Under the pieces are notes generated by a model. The model ran no database searches, was not told the origin of the DNA, and saw only the letters and a program-made list of their open reading frames with translations. This document shows positions 43,081 to 53,018 of a stretch of 64,000 bases of DNA, piece by piece (positions within the stretch are counted from its first letter, which is position 1; every line of letters begins with the position of its first letter). Location of the stretch: assembly GCF_001730315.1 (NCBI RefSeq), contig NZ_MIKC01000001.1:62001-126000 (forward strand), given 5' to 3'. The position numbers and the translations under genes were made by a program. This DNA is from Enterococcus ureilyticus (GTDB taxonomy: Bacteria > Bacillota > Bacilli > Lactobacillales > Enterococcaceae).

Positions 43081-43317
43081 TTAAATCCCTATCATAGACC
43101 TAACTGAATCTATCAAGGAATAAATATCCAAGTCTTCATCACGCATTTTCCCGATAACATATCCGACCCCTGCAAAAATCACGAGGACAAGTGTTTTCCA
43201 GAACCCGATCAATAATAACAATAAGGCTAATAGCAGAAATACCATTGTCCAAATGATCCGAAAGCGGTAAGGTTTAAGCAATTTTTCCCAACGGTCTTTC
43301 TTTTCTTGGTCCATCAT
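43081..43317 (-). CDS. DUF2273 family small membrane protein
   Basis: A 78-residue protein with two closely spaced helices (about 17-58) and a basic N-terminus, typical of the DUF2273 protein that accompanies Asp23/AmaP. It is 9 bp after amaP and 21 bp before gls24. Function unknown. Confidence 0.9.
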   Translation of the reverse strand: MMDQEKKDRWEKLLKPYRFRIIWTMVFLLLALLLLLIGFWKTLVLVIFAGVGYVIGKMRDEDLDIYSLIDSVRSMIGI

Positions 43318-43326
43318 TTTCCCCTC

Positions 43327-43890
43327 CTAAACCACTCGTGATTGTTTTTTACTAAAAGCTGAGGACTCTGTAGGCTCTTTTTCTCTTAAGTAAACCGTTA
43401 CTCGACTATCAATCGATTCAAGTGTCTCAGCTAATGTATTTTGTAGCTGTTGGGTGATTTCTTCGGCCATTGGCTTAAAGCGTTCTTTACTTCGAACATC
43501 GATCCTTACTTTCACCGCTACTTTTTCTTTTCCTTTGATTTTAACCGTCATCTTCGTTTTATCTGGATGAATGATCGTACCATATGATTCTTGTACGATT
43601 TGTTCGATCGTGCTTTTTGGAATCTCAATTTGATTTTTGCCTTCTTTTATCACCAGACGTCTTCTACGTCCAGAAACGGATAACACAACCAGCAAGCCCA
43701 AAACCAACAGTCCTCCTAATATAAGTAATGTTCCTTCAAAAACCATGAACAATTTAGGATACTGATAAATAAGCGCTTCTACTTCATAAGATAACCAAGG
43801 AATAGTGATCAATTGGCTAAGTATAGTCAACGTGCCAATAAATAAAAGAAGAATCACGAATCCAATAATAATTTTCAGTAATCGTTTCAT
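43327..43890 (-). CDS. amaP: AmaP, alkaline-shock membrane anchor protein
   Basis: A 187-residue protein with two N-terminal helices (about 5-27 and 48-72) and a cytoplasmic domain that resembles Asp23 (INQ-type beta/alpha region about 85-175). In Staphylococcus AmaP tethers Asp23 to the membrane. First gene of the block, with a promoter at 43933-43961. Confidence 0.92.
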   Translation of the reverse strand: MKRLLKIIIGFVILLLFIGTLTILSQLITIPWLSYEVEALIYQYPKLFMVFEGTLLILGGLLVLGLLVVLSVSGRRRRLVIKEGKNQIEIPKSTIEQIVQESYGTIIHPDKTKMTVKIKGKEKVAVKVRIDVRSKERFKPMAEEITQQLQNTLAETLESIDSRVTVYLREKEPTESSAFSKKQSRVV

Positions 43891-43932
43891 CTATTACCCT
43901 CCCCTATCATTCATTATTTTGTTCATATCTAA

Positions 43933-43961
43933 ATTGTAACGCCTAAAAAAAAGTATTACAA
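43933..43961 (-). promoter_or_regulatory. Promoter of amaP–DUF2273–gls24
   Basis: Minus strand: TTGTAA (43961-43956), 17-bp spacer, TACAAT (43938-43933). This is a housekeeping-type promoter, not a sigma-B type. Confidence 0.6.
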
Positions 43962-44020
43962 AAGATACGAATTATCATTTTCCACGAAGTGGGAGTTTAA
44001 CGCTAATACAACAAGTAAAA

Positions 44021-44084
44021 AAAGAGTAATTGATTAAAAGTCCCAACAAAAAATTGCTCTTTTAGTCAAAATCAATTACTCTTT
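44021..44084 (-). terminator. Terminator of the AI-2E-type transporter gene
   Basis: 15-bp outer stem (44021-44035 with 44070-44084) around an inner AAAAG/CTTTT pairing. The minus strand continues in T. Confidence 0.75.
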
Positions 44085-44090
44085 TTCTAA

Positions 44091-45272
44091 TTATTCATCT
44101 AAATACTCTTCTTTAGAAAATTCAGTATCTTCATATTCACCACTGTCACCATAGAAATGATTATATCGTTGTTTGAACTTACGAAAAACATAAGTCACAA
44201 AGACTTTAGCAATCGCATAAATTGGAATCCCAAAAATCAATCCGAACATCCCTAACAAATCACCCATCACCAATAAAACAATCACGATTGTTAATGGATG
44301 CACAACTAGACGTTTCCCCATTACTTGTGGTGCAATCAAATGACCATTCAGCATTTGAACAAGCATCCAGACTAAGCTCATCTTAATAAACATTCCAAAC
44401 GAAACCATCAAAGCAACGATTGCCGCTGGTATAAATGCTATCACTGGTCCAATATAAGGAATCACGGCTGTAATCCCCACAATGATCGACAAGGTTCCTG
44501 AATAAGGTACTTTGATTAACCAAAAACCAATGAAGGTCAAGATACCAATTGCGATTGAGACTAGTATCTGCCCTTTTAAATAGGCACCCACTTGACTACT
44601 CATTGTTGTACCGATTTCTTTGGCATCACTTCTAAAGCGTGGTGGTATAATATTTAAAACAAAGGAAAAAAACTTTTGATCATCTTTCAATAAGAAAAAG
44701 GTAATGATCGGTGCTGTCACCATCACAAGTGCAAAACCCGTTAAGGTTGAAAATACCGTAGACGCCCCTTCAACAGCTTTGCTAAAATAACTTCCGATCC
44801 CATCTGAAACATTATCAAACCAACGCTGAATTCCATCTAAGGCATTGGCTAATGGTTTTTCTAATGCAGAATTGTGGAAAAAATCAGTGACCATTTTGTT
44901 TAAGTCATTCATATACTGCGGAAAACTTTCGATCAATCCCTCTACTTGCTTTTGTAGGAGTGGTACAACTAAGATGATCCCGATCACAATCAACGCAATC
45001 AAGACAATAAAAATAGCTGAAACACCATAAACTCGTTTTATTTTATGTCTCTCTAACCAGTTGACCACTGGATTGAACAAATAATATAAAATCAATGCTA
45101 AAATCGTTGGCCCAATAATTGTTTTAAAGACAACTCCAATTGGTCCAAAAATAAACCCCACTTCATGAAAAACAAAAATCACAGCACCCAGTAATAATAA
45201 GGCTACTAATGTGAATAATAAATTTTTACCCCCAAGAAACTTGATCCAGCGGGTTTCTTGCTTCTTTTCCAT
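44091..45272 (-). CDS. AI-2E family transporter (PerM-like permease)
   Basis: A 393-residue membrane protein with about eight helices and the family GTLSIIVGITAVIPYIGPVI motif near residue 265. The late QVMGKRLVVHPL and GIPIYAIAKVF segments are also present. Relatives export autoinducer-2 or act as Na+/H+ antiporters, so the annotation by name says little about substrate. I use the ATG at 45272 with GAGGAG eight bases upstream. Monocistronic. Confidence 0.9.
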   Translation of the reverse strand: MEKKQETRWIKFLGGKNLLFTLVALLLLGAVIFVFHEVGFIFGPIGVVFKTIIGPTILALILYYLFNPVVNWLERHKIKRVYGVSAIFIVLIALIVIGIILVVPLLQKQVEGLIESFPQYMNDLNKMVTDFFHNSALEKPLANALDGIQRWFDNVSDGIGSYFSKAVEGASTVFSTLTGFALVMVTAPIITFFLLKDDQKFFSFVLNIIPPRFRSDAKEIGTTMSSQVGAYLKGQILVSIAIGILTFIGFWLIKVPYSGTLSIIVGITAVIPYIGPVIAFIPAAIVALMVSFGMFIKMSLVWMLVQMLNGHLIAPQVMGKRLVVHPLTIVIVLLVMGDLLGMFGLIFGIPIYAIAKVFVTYVFRKFKQRYNHFYGDSGEYEDTEFSKEEYLDE

Positions 45273-45470
45273 TGTTATCACTCCTCAAAATCGACGTCTA
45301 CAGGACTTAATTAACTTTCAAAAAGATAAACAAGTGACATTTCAGCTACCGTCAGCGCTTTTCCTAAAAACTTAGCCCATAGAACTCGTTATTTCCATTC
45401 TTTATTGTATCGAAAAAAATGATATCTGTAAAAAAATAATTGCTTTGTTTTTTACTATCAGAAATAAAAA

Positions 45471-45500
45471 TCACTCAGCCACCGTAAACTGACTGAGTGA
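45471..45500 (-). terminator. Terminator of rnjB
   Basis: TCACTCAG/CTGAGTGA 8-bp stem followed by a T-rich tract on the minus strand. Confidence 0.8.
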
Positions 45501-45509
45501 ATGATTTCT

Positions 45510-47198
45510 TTAATTGGTAGCTTTGCGCCCTTTACGTTGAGTTGCTTCCATGATCACAGGAAGAATCACTGGACGTCTTTTCGTTTGTTCAAACAAGTAA
45601 CGGCTTAATTGCTCGCGAATATCTTGTTTTAGTTTACTCCATTCAAAATCGCTGCTTTCAAGATGCTTTTCAACGATCTCCGTCACAATATGACTGCTTT
45701 CCTTCATCAAGTCTTTGCTAGTTTTCACATAAACAAATCCTCTTGAGGTAATCTTTGCAGGTGATACGATTCGTTTTTCACGACGATTGATCGTAACTAC
45801 AGCGACAAAAATACCATCTTCTGATAAAATTCTACGGTCACGCAGGACAATATTTCCAATATCACCAACGCCAATACCATCGATCATGATATTATCAGCA
45901 GTTGTACTGCCAGCGACATTCATTTTTTGCTTGCTATATTCAAGGATATCTCCTCGACCAGTAATGAAAATATTTTTGTATGGAATCCCTAATTCATGAG
46001 CTAAATCAGCATGTGCTGCTAATTGACGGTACTCTCCTTGAATAGGAACAAAATATTTAGGTTTGATCAAATTTAACATCAATTGTAGATCATTAGGATT
46101 AGCGTGACCTGAGACACGCATGTTATCTGATATTTGTTTGACCACGCCACCAGCACGGTAAACGATATCTTCGGTTTTAGCCACAGCAGTTTCCATAGCC
46201 GTTGTCGGCGTCGTTGTAATGTATACCAAATCGCCTTCTTGAATTTTGACCACACGATGTGTCCCATTAGCCATTTTTTGTAATGACTTGATTGGTTCTC
46301 CCATTGTGCCAGTTTCTAAAATAACTAGCTGCTCTGCTTGATATTTTTTCATATCCTTCACAGTAATAATCAAATCTTCACTTGGTAATTTTAATTTATC
46401 CAGTTTAATCGCAGTATTGATGATCCGTTGAAAATCTTGACCTGTCAATACGATTTTACGATCTGAACGGTGTGCCGCATCTAACACTTGTTGGACACGC
46501 TGCAAATTACTAGCTACACAGGCTACGATAATACGACCTTCCCAATACCGGATCGTATCAAAAACTTCATCCGCAATTTGTAGCTCTGAAACAACTTGAG
46601 CCGGATTTTCAGCATTAGAAGAGTCACTCAGTAAAGCCAAAACACCTTCTCTGCCAATCTCTGCTACACGGCCAAAATCTGTTTGATACATCGGAATCGC
46701 ACTTTGATCAAACTTGAAATCTCCTGTGTAAACAATGTTACCTTCTTTTGTCTTTAAATTGATTCCGATCGAATCAGGAATCGTATGTGTTGTGCGGAAA
46801 AAACTGATGGTAGCATGCTCAAAGTCAATTTCTGTATGAGCATCGACTACGTGAAAATCATTAAAGTCTTTAGAATCTGCCTGATCTCCTACGTTTAATT
46901 TTGCTAACTCGATCGTTAATTCTGTCCCAAATACTGGTACATGAACTTTCGATAAAAGATACGGTAACGCCCCGATTGCATCGGCGTGACCATGCGTTAA
47001 GAAAATTCCTGCAACACGGTCGATGTTTTCCACTAAATACGTAAAATCGGGAATCACCACATCAATTCCTAATAGCTCATTTTCTGGATATTTTAATCCA
47101 CAATCCAGTACAAAAATTTCATCTTCCACTTCTGCGATGTACATATTTTTTCCATTTTCACGAACGCCGCCTAAAGGAACGATTTTTATTGTACTCAC
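45510..47198 (-). CDS. rnjB: Ribonuclease J2
   Basis: A 562-residue beta-CASP metallo-beta-lactamase RNase. The signature that in RNase J1 reads HGHxDHIGG is here HGHADAIGALP (residues 69-79), so the second metal-site histidine is Ala74. That degenerate site is the mark of RNase J2, which serves mainly as a partner of J1 with weak or no activity of its own. The beta-CASP insert (about 200-350), a late RVSGHANP motif and the C-terminal domain are intact. It lies 31 bp after dapA. RNase J1 is not in the window. Confidence 0.93.
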   Translation of the reverse strand: MSTIKIVPLGGVRENGKNMYIAEVEDEIFVLDCGLKYPENELLGIDVVIPDFTYLVENIDRVAGIFLTHGHADAIGALPYLLSKVHVPVFGTELTIELAKLNVGDQADSKDFNDFHVVDAHTEIDFEHATISFFRTTHTIPDSIGINLKTKEGNIVYTGDFKFDQSAIPMYQTDFGRVAEIGREGVLALLSDSSNAENPAQVVSELQIADEVFDTIRYWEGRIIVACVASNLQRVQQVLDAAHRSDRKIVLTGQDFQRIINTAIKLDKLKLPSEDLIITVKDMKKYQAEQLVILETGTMGEPIKSLQKMANGTHRVVKIQEGDLVYITTTPTTAMETAVAKTEDIVYRAGGVVKQISDNMRVSGHANPNDLQLMLNLIKPKYFVPIQGEYRQLAAHADLAHELGIPYKNIFITGRGDILEYSKQKMNVAGSTTADNIMIDGIGVGDIGNIVLRDRRILSEDGIFVAVVTINRREKRIVSPAKITSRGFVYVKTSKDLMKESSHIVTEIVEKHLESSDFEWSKLKQDIREQLSRYLFEQTKRRPVILPVIMEATQRKGRKATN

Positions 47199-47229
47199 TT
47201 ACTTCACCTCTCTATATTCTCATACTGAA

Positions 47230-48102
47230 TCAAATATCCAGTATGCTTAAAATTTTCGCTTTTTCTTCAGAAGTACAGGATACAAGAGGTAAACGTAGGT
47301 CACCAACAGAGATGCCCATGTGATTTAGAACTGCTTTCACAGGTGCCGGTGAAGGAGCTGAAAACAAGGCATCCATCTTCGGCAATAATTGCCGTTGAAT
47401 ACTTGCAGCTTGCTTGATTTCTCCATGATCCAACGCTTGAAACATCTCATACATTTCAGTGCCAAACACATGACTAGCAACTGATATTACCCCTTGTCCA
47501 CCCAAAGCTTTATTGGAAAATGCTAAGGAGTCTTCTCCAGTATACACTAAAAAGTCTTTTGGTGCCTTTTCTATCAACTCAGTCAACGCATCTAGCCCGA
47601 AACATTCTTTGATCGCGATAATATTATTTAATTCGGCTAAACGCAAACTCGTTGCTACATCAAGGTTTGCGACCGTTCTGCCAGGTACATTATATAAAAT
47701 GATCGGTAAATCACTCGCTTCAGCAATTGCTTTGAAATGCTGATACAAGCCTTCTTGATTTGGTTTATTGTAATAAGGGACTACAGCCAAACCAGCATCG
47801 ATCCCTCTGATTGCTGAAATCTCCTGCACAAATTCAATAGAGTCCCTTGTATCATTGGTTCCCACACCACAGATGATCGGTACTCGTCCATCAACCAAAC
47901 GAATCACTTCGTTGAATAACTCGATTTCTTCATCATGAGTCAACGTTGGCGATTCCCCTGTTGTTCCTGCTAAAATAATTCCTTCTGTATGATGATCAAG
48001 CAAGTGTTTCACTAATTGGGGCAGCTTCGCAAAATCGATTGCGCCGCTTTCATCAAAAGGTGTGACCATTGCTGTAATTATCGTTGCATTTTCTAAATTC
48101 AT
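47230..48102 (-). CDS. dapA: 4-hydroxy-tetrahydrodipicolinate synthase
   Basis: Condenses pyruvate with aspartate semialdehyde, the first committed step to lysine and diaminopimelate. The 290-residue TIM barrel carries GTTGESPTL near residue 43, the tyrosine in ILYNVPGRT near 133, and the Schiff-base lysine in IAIKECFG near 161. It follows asd, which makes its substrate. Confidence 0.95.
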   Translation of the reverse strand: MNLENATIITAMVTPFDESGAIDFAKLPQLVKHLLDHHTEGIILAGTTGESPTLTHDEEIELFNEVIRLVDGRVPIICGVGTNDTRDSIEFVQEISAIRGIDAGLAVVPYYNKPNQEGLYQHFKAIAEASDLPIILYNVPGRTVANLDVATSLRLAELNNIIAIKECFGLDALTELIEKAPKDFLVYTGEDSLAFSNKALGGQGVISVASHVFGTEMYEMFQALDHGEIKQAASIQRQLLPKMDALFSAPSPAPVKAVLNHMGISVGDLRLPLVSCTSEEKAKILSILDI

Positions 48103-48242
48103 ACTTACTACCTCCTATTTTAAGTAGCGTAACAGGCTCAATCGACCTTATAGAAAAAAGGGGAAATAACGTTGCGACGCTTTTTATCACAAACATAGTT
48201 TATTCTTTTTCTATGATTTTAGCCTGCATAGCTAAATGACAT

Positions 48243-49298
48243 TTAAACCCTTACCAAATCCATCTCATGTAATGTTTCCGCAATTTGAACTGAATTCCAA
48301 GCAGCGCCTTTTAATAAGTTATCAGAAACAACCCACATATGGTAGCCTTTATCAATATCGATATCTTGACGAATTCTTCCAACAAATGTTTCTTTGCGGT
48401 CAATGCTCGTTAAAGCTTGCGGATAAAGTTGTTGACTTGGATCATCTTGTAAAACGGCTCCCGGTGCTTTTGCAATCAACTCTTTGATTTTGGCAACATT
48501 AGAACCCTCTTCTTTAACCTCAATGTAAATTGATTCAGAATGGCCAGATAGTACAGGAATACGGACACACGTCGCAACAACTTTGATGCTGTCATCTTCC
48601 ATGATTTTCTTCGTTTCGTTAATCATTTTCCATTCTTCATACGTATAATCAGCGTCTGCAAAAACATCGATCTGTGGTAATGCATTGAATGCGATTGGAT
48701 AATGCTTTTTATCACCACCACACGGCAAAATCGTTGCCGTCAATTGATCTGCAGGTGTTCCGTTGATATACGCTGTCGCTTGTGATTTTAACTCGTCCAT
48801 CGCGTTGATCCCTGCGCCACTAACTGCTTGATAGGTTGAAACAATCACACGATCTAAACCATATGCTTGACGAATTGGTTCAAGTGCTACAATCATTTGA
48901 ATCGTCGAACAATTTGGATTTGCGATGATTCCTTTATGTCTTTTTAGTGCCTCAGGATTGACTTCTGGTACAACCAAAGGAACATCCGCGTTCATTCTGT
49001 AATGACTTGTATTATCCACCACGACTGCTCCACGTTTGACCGCTTCAGGGGCAAATTGTTTAGAAATCGTTCCACCGGCGCTAAATAAAGCAATATCCAC
49101 ATCCGTAAATGAGTCAGGTATTAGCTCTTCGATGACAAGTGTCTGCCCTTTAAACGTTACTTCTTTTCCCGCTGAACGTTTTGACGCTAATAATTTCACC
49201 TGATTGATTGGTAAAGATGTTTCTGCTAACATTTCGATCATTTTTGTGCCAACAGCACCCGTTGCGCCTACCACGGCAACATTATACATTTTTTTCAT
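48243..49298 (-). CDS. asd: Aspartate-semialdehyde dehydrogenase
   Basis: NADPH-dependent formation of aspartate semialdehyde from aspartyl phosphate. The 351 residues have the Rossmann motif [12 protein letters not shown] and the active-site Cys in [10 protein letters not shown] near residue 130. The catalytic His sits in [10 protein letters not shown] use the ATG at 49298 ([11 protein letters not shown]) with GGAG upstream. About 140 bp separate it from dapA. Confidence 0.95.
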   Translation of the reverse strand: MKKMYNVAVVGATGAVGTKMIEMLAETSLPINQVKLLASKRSAGKEVTFKGQTLVIEELIPDSFTDVDIALFSAGGTISKQFAPEAVKRGAVVVDNTSHYRMNADVPLVVPEVNPEALKRHKGIIANPNCSTIQMIVALEPIRQAYGLDRVIVSTYQAVSGAGINAMDELKSQATAYINGTPADQLTATILPCGGDKKHYPIAFNALPQIDVFADADYTYEEWKMINETKKIMEDDSIKVVATCVRIPVLSGHSESIYIEVKEEGSNVAKIKELIAKAPGAVLQDDPSQQLYPQALTSIDRKETFVGRIRQDIDIDKGYHMWVVSDNLLKGAAWNSVQIAETLHEMDLVRV

Positions 49299-49670
49299 AC
49301 TTAATTGATCTCCTCTCAAATTCCTGAAGAAAGTTGCTTTTTCTATTTTAACATAATATCGGCTTTTACTACATAGGAAGTAAAATGATTTTGCTATCTT
49401 TTCAGAAAAAGATAAATAATCTCTTTCAAATTCAACTTTAATAGCTTTCTTATTATTCGAGCAGGATAGTCGACTAAACGATTTTGCAGTTTTATACTTG
49501 CTTTGAAACTAGGGGCACGAATAAAAATAGTAGGATGTTCGCTTCACGTCCTAGCATTTTGGGAAAAAGATGGAAGTTAAATGAGGGAAAAATATCTTAG
49601 GTAGTTTTTCCTCTTTTCCTGTCAAAGTGAGATGAGCCCGCTACGCTTTTAAATTTAGGAGGATGATTAG
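49299..49670. other. Intergenic region between asd and the keto acid decarboxylase, with one hairpin
   Basis: The asd promoter region is at the left. On the plus strand there is an 8-bp hairpin TAGGATGT/ACGTCCTA near 49530-49552 that is not followed by T. I checked for T-box, TPP and lysine riboswitch signatures and see none. No gene is supported. Confidence 0.4.
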
Positions 49671-51317
49671 ATGTACACTGTAGCAGATTATTTACTAGAC
49701 CGCTTAAAGGAACTCGGTATTGATGAGATTTTTGGGGTCCCAGGAGATTATAATTTACAGTTCTTAGACCATATTACTGCAAGAAAAGATTTTAAATGGG
49801 TTGGTACTGCTAATGAGTTGAATGCTGCCTATATGGCTGACGGCTACGCTCGCACTAAAGGAATCGCAGCTTTTGTTACTACGTTTGGTGTAGGAGAATT
49901 GAGTGCGGTCAATGGCTTAGCTGGCAGTTTTGCCGAAAATGTTCCAGTGGTCGAGATCGTAGGCTCGCCCACTACTAGCATCCAAGAAGCAAAAAAATTA
50001 GTTCATCATACCTTAGGAGACGGAAACTTTCTTCGTTTTGAAAAAATGCACGAAGAAGTGACCTCTGCGATTGCTCATTTAACTGCTGAAAATGCTTTAA
50101 CTGAGATCGATCGCGTTCTTACGATTGCCCTAACCAGCAAACGTCCAGTCTATATCAATTTGCCAATTGATATTGCTGACGTTCATGCCACCAAGCCTCA
50201 AGCACCCTTAAATCAATTAACAAGTAAACTGACGGATGTAGAAGTAGCTATTTTAAGTAAAATCGAAGACGCATTACAGCAGGCTGAAAATCCGGTTATC
50301 ATTGCTGGTCATGAGATATTAAGTTATCATATCGAACAACAATTAGATGAATTTATCCAAAAATTTAATCTGCCGATCACTACTTTACCCCTTGGAAAAA
50401 GTGCATTCAATGAAGAAGATGCTCATTATCTAGGAACCTACACAGGCTCAACTACTGCAGAACCTTTAAGAAGCCGTGTCGATACAGCAGATTTAGTGTT
50501 ACTTTTAGGTGTAAAACTAACAGATTCTGCAACATCCGGCTTTAGTTTTGGTTTTACAGAAAAACAAATCATCTCAATTGGAAGTACAGAAGTTTTACTT
50601 TATGGAGAAAAACACCAAAAAGTCCAGCTAGACCGCTTTGTTGCTGCGCTCGCAACATTATCTTTTTCTAGATTTACAGGCGATATTCTTCCAGTAAAAC
50701 GGCAGTCAGATCTAGAAATCAAAGATAATAAGATTACTCAAAAATATTTTTGGAAGAGAGTGGAAGCATTTCTTGTAAAAGGAGATACAGTAGTCAGCGA
50801 ACAAGGGACTTCCTTTTTTGGTATGACGAACGTACCGCTAAAAAAAGAAATGCGTTTTATTGGTCAGCCATTGTGGGGATCGATTGGGTATACATTCCCT
50901 TCTCTTTTAGGAAGTCAAATTGCCAATAAAACCAGCCGTCATTTATTGTTTATCGGAGACGGTTCACTGCAATTAACGGTGCAAGAATTAGGAACTGCTT
51001 TAAGAGAAAAACTAACACCAATTATTTTTGTGATCAATAATAATGGCTATACTGTGGAGCGAGAAATTCATGGTGCTACGGAGCAATACAACGATATTCC
51101 AATGTGGGATTATCAGAACCTTCCGTTTGTTTTCGGCGGAACAACTAACAATGTCACCGTCTATAAAGTCACCACTGAAAAGGAACTTAACAAAGCCATG
51201 ACAGCGGCCAGACAAGATAATACCCGTCTCCAATGGATCGAAGTTATAATGGATCAAGATGATGCACCTGTTTTATTAAAAAAATTAGCCAAAATATTTG
51301 CCCAACAAAATTCTTAA
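49671..51317 (+). CDS. Alpha-keto acid decarboxylase (pyruvate/indolepyruvate decarboxylase type)
   Basis: A 548-residue thiamine-diphosphate decarboxylase giving an aldehyde from a 2-keto acid. It shows EIFGVPGDYNLQFLD at residue 19 on, the catalytic Glu in GTANELNAAYMADGYAR, a His-His pair (VHHTLGDG) near 112, and the ThDP/Mg motif GDGSLQLTVQELGT with later NNNGYTVER. The HH pair and the NNNGYT(V/I)E motif mark the PDC/IPDC/KivD group. Branched-chain, aromatic or pyruvate preference cannot be told. AGGAGG precedes the ATG; monocistronic. Confidence 0.92.
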   Translation: MYTVADYLLDRLKELGIDEIFGVPGDYNLQFLDHITARKDFKWVGTANELNAAYMADGYARTKGIAAFVTTFGVGELSAVNGLAGSFAENVPVVEIVGSPTTSIQEAKKLVHHTLGDGNFLRFEKMHEEVTSAIAHLTAENALTEIDRVLTIALTSKRPVYINLPIDIADVHATKPQAPLNQLTSKLTDVEVAILSKIEDALQQAENPVIIAGHEILSYHIEQQLDEFIQKFNLPITTLPLGKSAFNEEDAHYLGTYTGSTTAEPLRSRVDTADLVLLLGVKLTDSATSGFSFGFTEKQIISIGSTEVLLYGEKHQKVQLDRFVAALATLSFSRFTGDILPVKRQSDLEIKDNKITQKYFWKRVEAFLVKGDTVVSEQGTSFFGMTNVPLKKEMRFIGQPLWGSIGYTFPSLLGSQIANKTSRHLLFIGDGSLQLTVQELGTALREKLTPIIFVINNNGYTVEREIHGATEQYNDIPMWDYQNLPFVFGGTTNNVTVYKVTTEKELNKAMTAARQDNTRLQWIEVIMDQDDAPVLLKKLAKIFAQQNS

Positions 51318-51344
51318 CAGAATCCACAGATAAAGCGAAATCTA

Positions 51345-51372
51345 TTGACTTTCTAAAGTGTTTTGTTATAGT
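51345..51372 (+). promoter_or_regulatory. Promoter of luxS
   Basis: TTGACT (51345-51350), 16-bp spacer, TATAGT (51367-51372), 39 bp before the start. Confidence 0.7.
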
Positions 51373-51410
51373 TAAAAGCGACATTTACTTAATTTGAAGG
51401 AGTGAATAAC

Positions 51411-51869
51411 ATGGCACGTGTTGAAAGTTTTGAATTAGACCATAATACAGTAAAAGCCCCTTATGTTCGTTTAGCGGGTACTGAAAAAAATGGTGAGGCG
51501 TTGATTGAAAAATACGATTTACGTTTCTTACAACCGAATGAAGACGAATTACCGACTGCTGCAGTTCACACATTAGAACACCTATTAGCTGTAAACTTAC
51601 GTGATCACCTGGAAGGTATCATCGATATCTCGCCAATGGGTTGTCGCACTGGTTTTTACATGATCATGTGGAATGAACATTCACCAAAAGAAATTCGTGA
51701 TGCATTGGTTAAAGTCTTGACCTTTATCGCAGAAACAGATTTTGTTCCTGCAGTTTCTGCTAAAGAATGCGGTAACTATAAAGATCATTCTTTATTTTCC
51801 GCACAAGAATATGCAAAGATCGTTTTAGAAAAAGGAATTAGTTTGGATCCGTTTGAACGCGTGATGTAA
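51411..51869 (+). CDS. luxS: S-ribosylhomocysteine lyase
   Basis: Cleaves S-ribosylhomocysteine to homocysteine and the autoinducer-2 precursor. The 152 residues show the metal site HTLEH (H53, E56, H57), CRTGFYMI near 84, and the third ligand in KECGNY near 125. I start at the ATG (MARVESFELDH), with GGAG upstream, rather than the GTG three codons earlier. Confidence 0.96.
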   Translation: MARVESFELDHNTVKAPYVRLAGTEKNGEALIEKYDLRFLQPNEDELPTAAVHTLEHLLAVNLRDHLEGIIDISPMGCRTGFYMIMWNEHSPKEIRDALVKVLTFIAETDFVPAVSAKECGNYKDHSLFSAQEYAKIVLEKGISLDPFERVM

Positions 51870-51888
51870 AACTTTATTTGACTAAAGA

Positions 51889-51929
51889 AAACGAGTAAGC
51901 AGGAAATGGTATTTCCTGCTTACTCGTTT
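51889..51929. terminator. Terminator of luxS
   Basis: Perfect 19-bp stem (51889-51907 with 51911-51929), three-base loop, T-run on the plus strand. Confidence 0.92.
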
Positions 51930-52039
51930 TTTATTATGTGCTATAATTTGTCTCTTCATTCCCACAACCTTTTATTGCTTATTTTCTCATCCCGATACAT
52001 TCTAAAACTAGACTATATTTCTAAATCAATTAAAGAAAA

Positions 52040-52867
52040 TCATCCCAAAGCTACATCTAAAATCATCATAATAATAAACCCTAACATCACACCAAATACT
52101 GCAAAATGACGCTTACTAGTCACGGTTTGTTGTGCTTCTGGAATTAATTCTTCTACTACAACGTAAATCATCGCTCCCGCTGCAAATGCTAAGGCATACG
52201 GCAACAGCAATGTTACTTTAGTTACTAAAACAGCCCCGATGATTCCTGCTATTGGTTCAACAATTCCTGATGCTTGTCCGTAAAGAAAAGCTTTTTTACG
52301 ACTTAAATTTTCTTGTCGCAATGGAATTGAAACAGCAGCACCTTCTGGAAAGTTTTGGATACCGATCCCTAACGCTACAGAAATAGCTGCCAATACTGCT
52401 TTTTTAGGATCATCAGCGGAACTCGCTGCGCCAAATGCAACGCCCACAGCTAAACCTTCTGGAATATTGTGTAACGTAATTGAAAAAACCAATAAAATCG
52501 TCCGTTTTAAATGACTTGGCAATCCTTCTTTTTCATGATTCGGCCCAAAATGCATATGTGGCAAAGTCTTGTCTGCAATATAAAGAAACAACCCACCTAA
52601 CCCAAAGCCAAAACTAACGACCAGCCAAGCAATACTCCCATTTTCTTCCGCCTGCTTGATTGCCGGATCTAGTAATGACCAAAAACTTGCTGCAATCATC
52701 ACACCAGCCGCAAATCCGAGCATCATATTCAGAATTTCTTTTTTAATATCCTTAAAAAAGAAGACCAAGCCAGCTCCTAAAGCCGTCATAAAATAAGTAA
52801 AACCTGTCCCCACCAATGCTTGCTGCCAAGCTTCCAAAGATAACAGCCAATCAATAATTATAAACAC
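52040..52867 (-). CDS. ZIP family metal transporter
   Basis: A 275-residue protein with eight helices. The metal-path motifs are HNIPEGLAVG in helix 4 and NFPEGAAVS in helix 5, and a shorter second-half EELIPEA. ZIP proteins take up zinc, iron or manganese. No zinc-regulator site is obvious upstream. Monocistronic. Confidence 0.92.
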   Translation of the reverse strand: MFIIIDWLLSLEAWQQALVGTGFTYFMTALGAGLVFFFKDIKKEILNMMLGFAAGVMIAASFWSLLDPAIKQAEENGSIAWLVVSFGFGLGGLFLYIADKTLPHMHFGPNHEKEGLPSHLKRTILLVFSITLHNIPEGLAVGVAFGAASSADDPKKAVLAAISVALGIGIQNFPEGAAVSIPLRQENLSRKKAFLYGQASGIVEPIAGIIGAVLVTKVTLLLPYALAFAAGAMIYVVVEELIPEAQQTVTSKRHFAVFGVMLGFIIMMILDVALG

Positions 52868-52952
52868 CCCATCTTCCCCAAATTCTTTTCTTCCCTTAAC
52901 TTTATCATATCAGTGATTTTATAACCACGCATAATGCAAAAAAGGCTTTCGT

Positions 52953-52981
52953 TTGGTACAAAAATCTAGAACGAGTATACT
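52953..52981 (+). promoter_or_regulatory. Promoter of pyruvate oxidase
   Basis: TTGGTA (52953-52958), 17-bp spacer, TATACT (52976-52981). Confidence 0.6.
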
Positions 52982-53018
52982 TTAGATAGAAAGAAAATTA
53001 AGAAATGGAGTGAGTAAA

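Noticed and set aside
49320-49670. T-box, TPP or lysine riboswitch in front of the keto acid decarboxylase or asd
   Set aside because: The conserved T-box AGGGTGG-type block, the TPP CTGAGA/ACCYTTGAACCTG blocks and the lysine core are all absent.
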